A DNA stretch of 64,000 nucleotides from Streptomyces sp. HM190 (GTDB lineage Bacteria; Actinomycetota; Actinomycetes; Streptomycetales; Streptomycetaceae): NCBI RefSeq assembly GCF_009857135.1, contig NZ_CP047318.1, positions 4,774,001 through 4,838,000 on the forward strand, given 5' to 3'. Below the pieces are notes generated by a model. The model was not told where the DNA came from and searched no databases. It saw only the letters and a list, made by a program, of their open reading frames with translations. The translations under genes were made by a program, and so were the position numbers. Position 1 is the first letter of the stretch. Each line of letters starts with the position of its first letter. Below are positions 51,293 through 59,710 of this stretch, piece by piece.

Positions 51293-52624
51293 ATGGCCGT
51301 CACCCAGAGGATCGCCGTCGGCGTGGCACTCGCCGCGACCTGCGCCGCGGCACTCGCCGGCTGTGGCTCCGGCGACACGGGCTCCGCCGGTTCGGCCGGC
51401 GCCAACAGCACCGGAAAGGAGGGAGCACAGGGCGCGCGCGGCGGCAAGGAGGCGCCACCCCGAGCGGAGAGGGGCGCTCCGGCCCCGCCCCAGGCCGCGG
51501 TGCGGCTCATCGGCGACGGGTCCACCGCGTACACCGGCACGCAGCCGCATCTGCCCAGGCCGGAACGGTTGAAGCCCGGTCAGAAGCCCCCGCAGTTCGT
51601 GGTCTTCTCCTGGGACGGCGCCGGCGAGGACAGCCAGCGCCTCTTCTCACACTTCCGCAAGGTGGCCCGCGCCAACAACGCGACCATGACGTACTTCCTG
51701 AGCGGTGTGTACATGGTCCCCGAGGAGAAGCGGGACCTCTACCGCCCGCCCCAGCACTCGCCGGGCCGCTCCGACATCGGCTTCAACGACGTCCGCGGAA
51801 TCAAGGACACCGTGGAGCAGTTGCGTGGTGCCTGGCTGGAGGGCAACGAGATCGGCACCCACTTCAACGGCCACTTCTGCGGCAAGGGCGGCGGGGTCGG
51901 TGAGTGGTCGGTGGAGGACTGGAAGAGCGAGATCGCCCAGGCCAAGTCGTTCGTGAAGGCGTGGAAGACCAACACGGGCACCGGCAAGGCAGAACCGCTG
52001 CCCTTCGACTACGACAGGGAGCTGATCGGCGCCCGCACTCCTTGCCTGGAAGGCCAGACCAACTTCATGCAGGCCGCCCGCGAACTGGGCTTCCGCTACG
52101 ACACCAGCGGCGTGCGGGACCAGGTCTGGCCCGCCAAGAAGGACGGCCTGTGGGACCTGTCGATGCAACTGGTCCCGATGCCCGGTCGCGCCTTCGAGAC
52201 GCTGACCATGGACTACAACTTCTACGTCAACCAGTCCGGTGCCCGCGCGGGATCCGCGGCCAAGCGGCAGTACTGGGGCGACCAGTTCCGCGACGGTCTG
52301 CTCGCCGGCTTCGAACGCGCCTACGCGGGCAACCGCGCGCCCCTCATCATCGGCAACCACTTCGAGTCCTGGAACGGTGGCGTCTACATGCGCGCCGTCG
52401 AGGAGACCATCGAGACCGTCTGCGGCAAGCCGGACGTGCGCTGCGTCTCCTTCCGGCAGCTCGTCGACTGGCTCGACGCCCAGGACCCGGAGGTCCTGGA
52501 CAAGCTGCGCACCCTCGGTGTCGGCCGGTCCCCGAAGGAGGGCTGGGACGCCTTCCTCGCGGGCGGACCGGTGCCGGCACCCAAGGGGGTCCCGGGTGCC
52601 CCGGCGGACCGGCCGAAGGGGTAG
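51293..52624 (+). CDS. polysaccharide deacetylase-like lipoprotein
   Basis: 443 residues. The signal peptide ends in the lipobox ALAGC (Cys23), so the protein is tethered outside the membrane. A Gly/Ala-rich linker leads to a NodB-like domain: FVVFSWDGAGED (Asp of motif 1 region), GNEIGTHFNGHFCGKGG (His of motif 2), RTPCLEG and LIIGNHFESWNGGVY. Standard TFDDG is replaced by SWDGAGED, so activity is uncertain. It probably acts on cell-wall or surface glycans. The ATG has AAGGAAGAAGG upstream. Confidence 0.82.
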   Translation: MAVTQRIAVGVALAATCAAALAGCGSGDTGSAGSAGANSTGKEGAQGARGGKEAPPRAERGAPAPPQAAVRLIGDGSTAYTGTQPHLPRPERLKPGQKPPQFVVFSWDGAGEDSQRLFSHFRKVARANNATMTYFLSGVYMVPEEKRDLYRPPQHSPGRSDIGFNDVRGIKDTVEQLRGAWLEGNEIGTHFNGHFCGKGGGVGEWSVEDWKSEIAQAKSFVKAWKTNTGTGKAEPLPFDYDRELIGARTPCLEGQTNFMQAARELGFRYDTSGVRDQVWPAKKDGLWDLSMQLVPMPGRAFETLTMDYNFYVNQSGARAGSAAKRQYWGDQFRDGLLAGFERAYAGNRAPLIIGNHFESWNGGVYMRAVEETIETVCGKPDVRCVSFRQLVDWLDAQDPEVLDKLRTLGVGRSPKEGWDAFLAGGPVPAPKGVPGAPADRPKG

Positions 52625-52730
52625 GCAAGGGTAGGCAGGGAGCGGACGAGCCGCCGGAGGTGCGGGCCGCGCCGGACCAGGGTGGGGGGAGCGGTGCGGT
52701 GCGGTGCGGGTGAGGCGAGTGCGTCGTGGG

Positions 52731-53720
52731 TCAGACCGCTGCCGCGAGCTGCTCTCCGAGGACGAAGTCGGGGTCGATCTGTGACGCCAGGTCGATCCCG
52801 GTCCGCTCATTGCCCCATCCGCTCGCGTTCTTCAGATGGAAGTGGACCATCTGACGGGTGTAGCGCTCCCAGTCGCGCAGCTCGTACATGGCGTCCGCTG
52901 CCTCGTGCAGGGTGTGCAGGGCGTGGCGATTGGGCTCCTCCAGTTGGTCGAAACGGGGCGGGCGCCCCTTCTCCAGGGCGCGCACCCAGTCCGAGTGGCC
53001 GACCGCGACCAGCAGGTCCTCGCCGATCTCGCCACGGAGGAAGTCGAGGTCGTCGCTGCTGTCGCCGCCCCGGACCTTGTTGCCGACGACCTTCAGGGCG
53101 ACGCCGTAGTCGCTGGCGTACTCCTTGTACTGGCGGTAGACGGCGACCCCCCTCCGGGTCGGCTCGGCGACGAGGAACGTCATGTCGAAGCGGGTGAACA
53201 TGCCGGACGCGAAGGAGTCCGAACCGGCCGTCATGTCGACCACCACGTACTCGTCGCGGCCGTCCACCAGGTGGTTCAGGAACAGCTCCACCGCTCCCGT
53301 CTTGGAGTGGTAGCAGGCGACCCCCAGGTCGGAGTCGGTGAAGGGGCCGGTGACCATCAAACGGATGGCCCCGCCGTCGAGTTCCACCGGCCGCGCGCAG
53401 GCGTCGTAGATCGGGTTGGGGTCGCAGATCCGCACCAGCCGGGAGCCCTCGCCGGGCGGCGTCGTCTTGATCATCGTCTCGGCGGAGGCGATCCGCGGGT
53501 TGGAGCCGCGGAGGTGATTCTTGATCAGTGAGAGCCGCTCTCCCATCGCCGGAAGCGCCGCGGCCTCCGACTCGTCGAGCCCCAGCGCGGCCCCCAGGTG
53601 CTGGTTGATGTCCGCATCGATGGCGACGACCGGCGCCCCGGAGGCGGCGAGATGGCGGATGAACAGGGAGGACAGCGTGGTCTTGCCACTTCCGCCCTTC
53701 CCGACGAAAGCAATTTTCAT
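52731..53720 (-). CDS. MinD/CooC-like P-loop ATPase
   Basis: 329 residues. It begins with the deviant Walker A MKIAFVGKGGSGKTTLSSLF, then APVVAIDADINQHLGAALGL (switch I) and YVVVDMTAGSDSFASGMF (switch II). RICDPNPIYDACARPVELDG contains two cysteines, reminiscent of metal-insertion ATPases such as CooC. The C-terminal third (about 245-320) is helical with no known domain. The target is unknown; metal-centre assembly or protein positioning is possible. It is divergent from the Fic-like gene. The ATG at 53720 starts the first strand. Confidence 0.88.
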   Translation of the reverse strand: MKIAFVGKGGSGKTTLSSLFIRHLAASGAPVVAIDADINQHLGAALGLDESEAAALPAMGERLSLIKNHLRGSNPRIASAETMIKTTPPGEGSRLVRICDPNPIYDACARPVELDGGAIRLMVTGPFTDSDLGVACYHSKTGAVELFLNHLVDGRDEYVVVDMTAGSDSFASGMFTRFDMTFLVAEPTRRGVAVYRQYKEYASDYGVALKVVGNKVRGGDSSDDLDFLRGEIGEDLLVAVGHSDWVRALEKGRPPRFDQLEEPNRHALHTLHEAADAMYELRDWERYTRQMVHFHLKNASGWGNERTGIDLASQIDPDFVLGEQLAAAV

Positions 53721-53820
53721 GTTCACCAACGGTAGTCGGATGATCGCCAACGGTATGCCGACGGCATGGAAGACCACTCCTTCGAGGGGTCGTACGGCGG
53801 AGGCGCGTAGGGTCGTACTC

Positions 53821-54654
53821 ATGAGTACGACAGGTGCGAACGCCGATCCGCTCGCGGCCCTCGCCGAGCTGCCCGGCGTGCCCGAGTCCGTGGAGTCCGT
53901 ACGCAAGGCCGTGGACCGGGTCTACGGCCACCGTGTGATGCGGCGGCGCAGCAACGCGGTCACCTCCGAGGCCGCCCTGCGCGGCGCGCGCGGGTCGGCC
54001 GCGCTGTCCGGCGCCGACTGGGCGCTCGAAGAGGTGCGACGACGCAGCGACTTCAGCGGGCAGGGGGGCGACGACGAGGCGCGCACCGTCGGCGCCGCCT
54101 TGCGCCTGACCGCCGAGGTCGGCCAACTGCTGTCCATCTGGCGGCAGTCACCCCTGCGGGTGCTGGCCCGGCTGCACCTGGTGGCGGCCGGTGAGGACGA
54201 CGCGCGCGTGGGGCGTCCCCGTCAGGACGGCGAACCCGTCGACGAACCCCTCGTGGAGCTGCCGTTGCCGAGCGCGGCGGAGGTCTCCGGCCGTCTCGAC
54301 GGCCTCGCCGAGCTGATCATCCGGGGCAGCGCTGCGCCCGCCCTGGTCACGGCCGCCGTCGTGCACGGCGAGTTGGTCGCCGTGCGGCCCTTCGGCTTCC
54401 ACAACGGTCTCGTCGCGCGGGCCGCCGAGCGGAGCGTCCTGGTCGGCAGCGGCCTCGACCCCAAGTCGGTCTGCCCGGCGGAGGTCGGTCACGCGGAACT
54501 CGGCCGTGCCGCCTACCTCGCCGCCCTGGACGGCTATGTCTCCGGTACCCCGGAGGGAATGGCCGCCTGGATCGCCCACTGCGGAAGGGCGGTCGAACTG
54601 GGTGCGCGCGAGTCGACGGCGGTGTGTGAGGCGCTGCAGCGCGGAGCGGCGTAG
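53821..54654 (+). CDS. Fic-fold protein with degenerate active site
   Basis: 277 residues, helical throughout. The Fic motif region reads LVAVRPFGFHNGLVARAAER (about 186-205). Compared with HPFxDGNGRxxR, the catalytic His is Arg, the acidic residue is absent, and GNGR is HNGL, so AMP transfer is unlikely. These proteins are annotated as oxidoreductase in Streptomyces without evidence. Divergent pairing with the MinD-like ATPase is, as I recall, conserved in the genus. The ATG is at 53821. Confidence 0.75.
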   Translation: MSTTGANADPLAALAELPGVPESVESVRKAVDRVYGHRVMRRRSNAVTSEAALRGARGSAALSGADWALEEVRRRSDFSGQGGDDEARTVGAALRLTAEVGQLLSIWRQSPLRVLARLHLVAAGEDDARVGRPRQDGEPVDEPLVELPLPSAAEVSGRLDGLAELIIRGSAAPALVTAAVVHGELVAVRPFGFHNGLVARAAERSVLVGSGLDPKSVCPAEVGHAELGRAAYLAALDGYVSGTPEGMAAWIAHCGRAVELGARESTAVCEALQRGAA

Positions 54655-54673
54655 AAACAGCCGGAAATAAGGT

Positions 54674-54701
54674 GCGGCGGTACGAGAATTCGTACCGCCG
54701 C
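54674..54701 (+). terminator. 12-bp perfect stem-loop after the Fic-like gene
   Basis: GCGGCGGTACGA (54674-54685) pairs with TCGTACCGCCGC (54690-54701) around GAAT, 20 bp after the stop. Confidence 0.85.
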
Positions 54702-54999
54702 TGGCATGTCCACCGGGTTACCAAGCGTCCTCGATATGTGCCCATCAGGTCGGGAGCTTGTGCCCGTCACCTGGTGCGGCTGGCCCGTAATCGACGGGTC
54801 GACGTCGCGTGGGTGCCCAGTGTTCATGCTCGGTCCGTGGGGCCAAATGAGTTGTAAAAGGTGATCCTCTCGGAGGTCCTTTGGTCTCGCGGGCCTTGAA
54901 ACCTTTTTACTCCAGGACCGAAGCGAGCGGAACCCCTCGCCGTCCTTCTTTACCCCGGCCTTCGAAGAGGGTGAATCGGCGCTGGTCGTCCGGCGTCGG
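54702..54999. other. gene-free stretch with a second large stem
   Basis: No coding sequence. GTAAAAGGT near 54855 faces ACCTTTTTAC near 54902, and the intervening AGGTCCTTTGG and GGGCCTTGAAA stretches are partly complementary. It could be the terminator of the HAD gene arriving from the other side or a small structured RNA. Confidence 0.4.
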
Positions 55000-55824
55000 T
55001 CAGGCGGTCGCCACCCGCCGCCGGCTCGCGTACCAGACGAGCCCCGCGGTGGCCGCCGCTGCTCCTATGGCGGCCGCCGCGAGGAGTGCGGGCCGGGGCC
55101 GGACGGCGAGCCGCTGCTTCAGCCGCACCGGGCGGTGGAAGTCCAGAATCGGCCACCCGCGCGCGAGGGCCTCCCTGCGGAGCGTCCGGTCCGGGTTGAC
55201 GGCGTGCGGGTGCCCCACGGCCTCCAGCATCGGCAGGTCCGTCGCCGAGTCGCTGTACGCGTAGCAGTGCGCCAGGTCGTACTCCTCGGACTCGGCCAGC
55301 TCCCGGATCGCCTCCGCCTTGGTCGGGCCGTACGCGTAGTACTCCACCTCACCGGTGAAGCACCCGTCGTCGCCGACGACCATCCGGGTCGCCACCACAC
55401 GGTCCGCGCCCAGTAGCTCGCCGATCGGTTCGACGACCTCGGCACCGGACGTGGAGACGATCACGACGTCCCGCCCGGCGGTGTGATGCTCCTCGATGAG
55501 GGAGGCCGCCTCGTCGTAGATGATCGGGTCGATCAGGTCGTGAAGGGTCTCGGCGACTATGTCCTTCACTTGTTGGACGTTCCAGCCCCGGCACAGCGCG
55601 GAGAGATACTTCCGCATCCGCTCCATCTGGTCGTGGTCGGCGCCGCCCGCGAGGAACACGAACTGGGTGTAGGCCGTCCGCAGGGCGGCCCTGCGGTTGA
55701 TCAGGCCGCCTTGGTAGAACGACTTGCTGAACGTGAGCGTGCTCGACTTCGCAATGACCGTCTTGTCCAGGTCAAAGAAGGCCGCTGTGCGGGGCAAGGA
55801 GTGGTTTTCCACGAGGCTGAGCAT
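55000..55824 (-). CDS. HAD superfamily IB phosphatase (SerB-like), membrane-anchored
   Basis: 274 residues. Motif I FFDLDKTVIAKSS near 16, motif II VVIVSTSGAEVV, motif III Lys in YGPTKAEAI, motif IV AYSDSATDLPMLEAVG. The helical cap is at 30-100. The C-terminal 30 residues form a membrane helix (ALLAAAAIGAAAATAGLVWY) with a basic end. Subfamily IB includes phosphoserine phosphatases and lysophosphatidate-type phosphatases; the anchor favours a lipid-linked substrate, which is inference. In S. coelicolor this gene lies next to the 6C RNA. Confidence 0.9.
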   Translation of the reverse strand: MLSLVENHSLPRTAAFFDLDKTVIAKSSTLTFSKSFYQGGLINRRAALRTAYTQFVFLAGGADHDQMERMRKYLSALCRGWNVQQVKDIVAETLHDLIDPIIYDEAASLIEEHHTAGRDVVIVSTSGAEVVEPIGELLGADRVVATRMVVGDDGCFTGEVEYYAYGPTKAEAIRELAESEEYDLAHCYAYSDSATDLPMLEAVGHPHAVNPDRTLRREALARGWPILDFHRPVRLKQRLAVRPRPALLAAAAIGAAAATAGLVWYASRRRVATA

Positions 55825-55899
55825 ATGCGCCCGCCATTCGGGCTAGTGTGGGGCGCGTGGGTTTGCCTGAGAAGGCTCTCGGGTACACCATGGAAGTCA

Positions 55900-56005
55900 C
55901 GGATCGTTCGCGACCGTGCTAACCCGGCCCGACTCCTCCCCCCCCGAGTCGGCCGTGGGGACGACCCCCGCTCTCCCCCCCGGCGGGGGTCGTCGCATGT
56001 CCGGA
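55900..56005 (+). ncRNA. 6C small RNA
   Basis: Two consecutive hairpins each expose a run of cytosines. Hairpin 1 has arms 55926-55935 and 55946-55954 with loop CTCCCCCCCC. Hairpin 2 has arms 55960-55971 and 55983-55994 with a C-rich loop. This is the defining feature of the actinobacterial 6C RNA (Rfam 6C family), reported in S. coelicolor between SCO3558 and SCO3557, the same context as here. C-rich loops are thought to pair with G-rich ribosome-binding regions. Exact ends are estimated. Confidence 0.9.
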
Positions 56006-56435
56006 TACCTTTTCCCCTCCCCGCTCCCGCCCACGAGGTCGTCCCGTGCCCTCGTGGGCGTTTCTCTGCCCTCCCACAGGAATCGTCACGTTGGGTAGCC
56101 GTCGTGCTGCGCTGCGGAGGTCGTGCGGCCATCGCCTGTACGGGTGACGGCGATATTCACAACCCTCGGGCCGTCCACAGTTTTCGACCAAGATCCACAC
56201 CATTTCCGGGATCGCTGCACCGTGATTCCAGCGCGTCCCGACGGCGGCGAGTTCCTGGCCGGTTCGGTTTCTCGGGCGTCTTCGGCCGGTTGCCTCCGAC
56301 CGCCCATTCGGCGGCGGGCGGCCGGCACCTCACACAGGACTTGAACACGGGCGTCCGGGACACGGGCGGGGTCGGCGAGCACCGAGCCGCCGCCTCGCAC
56401 ACCGGTCCGGGGCGCGGCGAAGGGGGCTGGAGATC
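56006..56435. other. 430-bp leader before the Tad operon
   Basis: No gene is supported on either strand. A less GC-rich segment (cgatattcacaaccc around 56151, and ccacagttttcgaccaag around 56175) is the best promoter candidate for the CpaE-like gene. Confidence 0.35.
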
Positions 56436-57530
56436 ATGGCGGGAGCCATCACCGACGACCGGCGGCCGACCGGCGAGGGGCGGCAGGGCAGGCCGCTGAT
56501 CCTCACCGAGGACGTGGACCTCCTGGACGACCTGCTGCGCCTGTGCGCGGCCGCCGGCGCCAGACCGGAGGTCCACCACGGCGTGCCGGAGGGCCGGGGT
56601 CACTGGGAGGCGGCACCGCTCGTACTCGTCGGCGACGACGCGGCGCGGCGACTGCGCGGGGCCGTCCGCCGGCGCGGCGTCGTGCTCATCGGGAAGGACC
56701 AGGACGACTCCGGGGTCTGGCAGCGTGCCGTCCAGATCGGCGCGGACCACGTGCTGATGCTGCCCGACGGCGAGCAATGGCTCGTCGATCGCATCGCCGA
56801 CGTCGCCGAAGGGGTCGGCAGGCCCGCGCTCACCGTCGGTGTGATCGGCGGACGGGGCGGCGCCGGGGCGTCCACCCTCGCCTGCGCGCTCGCCGTGACC
56901 TCGGCGCGCCAGGGCAGGCGCACACTCCTCGTGGACGCCGACCCGCTGGGCGGCGGGCTCGACGTGCTCCTCGGCGGCGAGAACGCCGAAGGGCTCCGCT
57001 GGCCCGCGTTCGCCGCCTCGCGCGGCAGGGTCGGCGGCGGCGCACTGGAGGAGTCCCTTCCCGAACTGCACTCGCTGCGGGTCCTCAGCTGGGACCGGGG
57101 CGACGCCGTCGCCATCCCGCCGCAGGCCGTGCGCGCGGTCCTCGCCGCCGGCCGGCGGCGAGGCGGGGCGGTCGTCGTCGACCTGCCGCGCCGCGTCGAC
57201 GAAGGCGTCGCCGAGGCCGTCGCCCAGATCGACATCGGCCTGCTGGTGGTCCCCGCCGAACTGCGCGCCGTCGCGGCCGCCTCCCGGGTCGCCTCGGCCT
57301 TCGGCATGGTCCTGCGCGACCTGCGCGTGGCGGTCCGGGGCCCGTACGCGCCGGGCCTCGACGACCAGGACATCGCCCGCCTCCTCGGCCTGCCGCTCGT
57401 CGGCGAGATTCCCACCGAGCAGGACCTCCGTGACGCCGCCCAACCACCGGGAGGCATCCCCCGCGGCCCGCTGGCCCGCTTCTGCGCCGGCTTCTGGGAG
57501 CGGGTGGCCGTCGGGGGTGAGGCGGCGTGA
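56436..57530 (+). CDS. CpaE/TadZ-like septum-site-determining ATPase
   Basis: 364 residues. A receiver-like N-terminal domain (about 20-125; LILTEDVDLLDDLLRLCAAA) lacks a clear phosphorylation Asp. The MinD-type domain begins TVGVIGGRGGAGASTLACAL, where the Walker A GKT is replaced by GAS, so the nucleotide-binding lysine is missing. LLVDADPLGGGLDVLLGGEN and GGAVVVDLPRRVDE follow. CpaE/TadZ proteins position the Tad machine at poles or septa. The ATG has GGAG close upstream. It is first gene of the Tad operon. Confidence 0.88.
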   Translation: MAGAITDDRRPTGEGRQGRPLILTEDVDLLDDLLRLCAAAGARPEVHHGVPEGRGHWEAAPLVLVGDDAARRLRGAVRRRGVVLIGKDQDDSGVWQRAVQIGADHVLMLPDGEQWLVDRIADVAEGVGRPALTVGVIGGRGGAGASTLACALAVTSARQGRRTLLVDADPLGGGLDVLLGGENAEGLRWPAFAASRGRVGGGALEESLPELHSLRVLSWDRGDAVAIPPQAVRAVLAAGRRRGGAVVVDLPRRVDEGVAEAVAQIDIGLLVVPAELRAVAAASRVASAFGMVLRDLRVAVRGPYAPGLDDQDIARLLGLPLVGEIPTEQDLRDAAQPPGGIPRGPLARFCAGFWERVAVGGEAA

Positions 57531-57678
57531 ACGGGCGAGCGGTGGGCGCTGGGCGGGCGGTGGGCGCCGGGCGTCCTGTGGCGGCCGTGGGATGCGCCAT
57601 GGGGAACGTGGGACGGCGGTGCCAGGCACCAGGTCTGCGGCTCGGGTGCGGGGCGATGTGGAGCGGAGGTGGGGGCGG

Positions 57679-58872
57679 GTGAGCGGGATGCTCGACGACG
57701 GGCTTCTGGACGGTGTGCGGCAGTGGCTCGTCGAGAGCGGTGCCGAGCCGACACCGGCCCGGGTGGCTCAGGCACTGCGGGAGCGGGGCCGGGTGCTCGG
57801 GGACACCGAGGTGCTCGGGGCGGCCGAGCGGTTGCGCTCGGAACTGGTGGGCAGTGGACCGCTGGAGCCGCTGCTCGCCGACCCGTCGGTCACCGACGTG
57901 CTGGTGTCGGCGCCCGACCGGGTGTGGGTGGACCGTGGAGGCGGCCTGGAGCTGACCGGGATCTCCTTCCCGGACGCGGCGGCGGTCCGGCGGCTCGCGC
58001 AGCGCCTGGCGGCCGTCGCGGGACGGCGCCTCGACGACGCCAGGCCTTGGGTCGACGCGCGGCTCCCCGACGGCACCCGTCTTCACGCCGTGCTGCCACC
58101 GGTCGCGGTGGGCTCCACCTGCCTGTCCCTGCGGGTCGTCCGGCCCCGGGCGTTCACGCTCGACGAACTGAGGGCGGCGGGCACGGTGCCGCCGGGCGGC
58201 GACCGGGTGCTGCGGGCACTGATCCGCTCCCGGCTGTCGTACGTCATCAGTGGCGGTACGGGCACCGGGAAGACGACCCTGCTGAGCGCGCTCCTCGGCC
58301 TGGTCGACCCGGGTGAGCGGATCGTGCTCGCCGAGGACTCGGCGGAGCTGCGGCCCGACCATCCGCACGTGGTGCGGCTGGAGGGCAGACCGGCCAACCA
58401 GGAGGGCGCCGGCCTCGTCGAACTCCAGGACCTGGTGCGGCAGGCGCTGCGGATGCGCCCGGACCGGCTGGTCGTCGGCGAGGTCCGAGGCTCTGAGGTG
58501 GTCAGCCTGCTGGCCGCTTTGAACACGGGTCACGAGGGAGGCTGCGGCACCCTGCACGCCAACGCGGCCGCGCAGGTACCGGCCCGGCTGGAGGCGCTCG
58601 GGACGGCCGCCGGGCTCGACCGGGCCGCGCTGCACAGCCAGTTGGCGGCCGCGCTGTCGGTGGTCCTTCACCTGGTGCGGGACCGGAACGGGCGGCGCCG
58701 GATCGCCGAGGTCCATGTGCTGGAGCGCGCCGCGTCGGGGCTGGTCGTCACGGTGCCGGCCCTTCGATGGGGCGCGGAGGCGTTCGTGTACGAGCGGGGC
58801 TGGGAGCGGCTGCGGGCACTGCTCCGGGGCGAACTGCGGGAAGGGAGTGGGTCCTTTGACGGGGGTCGATGA
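57679..58872 (+). CDS. tadA: TadA/CpaF-family secretion ATPase
   Basis: 397 residues. Walker A is ISGGTGTGKTTLLSALL (about 190-206), the Asp box is IVLAEDSAELRPDHPHVVRL, Walker B is RPDRLVVGEVRGSEVVSLL, and the His box is HEGGCGTLHANAA. The N-terminal domain (1-110) is LADPSVTDVLVSAPDRVWVD, typical of CpaF. This hexameric ATPase powers Tad pilus assembly or secretion. The GTG at 57679 has GGAGG at 9 nt; ATG 57688 is an alternative. The product overlaps the TadB-like start by 17 bp. Confidence 0.92.
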   Translation: MSGMLDDGLLDGVRQWLVESGAEPTPARVAQALRERGRVLGDTEVLGAAERLRSELVGSGPLEPLLADPSVTDVLVSAPDRVWVDRGGGLELTGISFPDAAAVRRLAQRLAAVAGRRLDDARPWVDARLPDGTRLHAVLPPVAVGSTCLSLRVVRPRAFTLDELRAAGTVPPGGDRVLRALIRSRLSYVISGGTGTGKTTLLSALLGLVDPGERIVLAEDSAELRPDHPHVVRLEGRPANQEGAGLVELQDLVRQALRMRPDRLVVGEVRGSEVVSLLAALNTGHEGGCGTLHANAAAQVPARLEALGTAAGLDRAALHSQLAAALSVVLHLVRDRNGRRRIAEVHVLERAASGLVVTVPALRWGAEAFVYERGWERLRALLRGELREGSGSFDGGR

Positions 58873-59710
58873 GGCGTCGGCCGGCGTGGCCCTGGTGTGT
58901 GCCGGGGCGGCGGCCTGGATGGTGGGTGATGGCCGGGACGGTGCCGCTCGACGGGCCCGGTCGTTGCTGGCCGGGGGCGGGGCGAGCGGACCGCCGCCCT
59001 GGCAGAGGGCGGTCGGCCGGGTGCGGCGGCTCGGGTTCGAGTGGTGGGCGCTGGTGGCGGGGTCGCTTCTCGCGGTGCTGGGGGCTTCCATGCTGCCGGT
59101 CCTCGCCGGTGCGGCCGGGGTGCCGCTGCTACGGCGGGTACGGCGGGCGGCGCAGGAGCGCCGGGCCCGCGAACGGCGCGGTGACGCCGTGGTCGCGCTG
59201 TGCGCGGCGCTCGCCGGGGAGGTGCGGGCCGGGCGGCAGCCGGGAGAGGCATTGTTGCGGGCCGCACGGGACTCCGGAGGCCTGGGCGAGGTGCAGGCGT
59301 TGGTGCTGGCGGCGGCCCGGTTCGGCGGGGACGTGCCGGGCGCGCTCGCCGACGCGGCGCGCCAACCCGGTGCCGACGGACTGCTGGGGCTCGCCGCGTG
59401 CTGGCGGGTCGCCGTGGACCGGGGCGCGGGCCTCGCCGCCGGGCTCGACCGCCTGGAGGGCGCCCTGCGCGCCGAACGGGACCAGCGGGCGGACCTGCGG
59501 GCCCAGTTGGCCGGCTCGCGGTCGACGGCGGTGATGCTCGCCGGGCTCCCGGTGCTGGGCCTGTTGCTGGGCACCGCCCTCGGCGCCGATCCGCTGCACG
59601 TGGTGCTGCACAGCGCGGCCGGGTTGGGCTGCCTGGTGGTCGGCGTGGTGCTGGAGGGCGTCGGCCTGTGGTGGGCGCTGCGGATCGTACGGGGAGCGGA
59701 GGCGGCGTGA
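58856..59710 (+). CDS. TadB-like type II secretion F-domain protein
   Basis: About 284 residues. An N-terminal helix pair, then helices WWALVAGSLLAVLGASMLPV, the T2SSF cytoplasmic domain (ALCAALAGEVRAGRQPGEAL, then LAACWRVAVDRGAGLAAGLD) and two C-terminal helices (VMLAGLPVLGLLLGTALGAD and GLGCLVVGVVLEGVGLWWAL). It forms the inner-membrane platform of the Tad system with TadC. The TTG at 58856, with GGGAG 8 nt upstream, is proposed; a GTG at 58847 is possible. It overlaps the tadA end. Confidence 0.85.
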   Translation: MTGVDEASAGVALVCAGAAAWMVGDGRDGAARRARSLLAGGGASGPPPWQRAVGRVRRLGFEWWALVAGSLLAVLGASMLPVLAGAAGVPLLRRVRRAAQERRARERRGDAVVALCAALAGEVRAGRQPGEALLRAARDSGGLGEVQALVLAAARFGGDVPGALADAARQPGADGLLGLAACWRVAVDRGAGLAAGLDRLEGALRAERDQRADLRAQLAGSRSTAVMLAGLPVLGLLLGTALGADPLHVVLHSAAGLGCLVVGVVLEGVGLWWALRIVRGAEAA

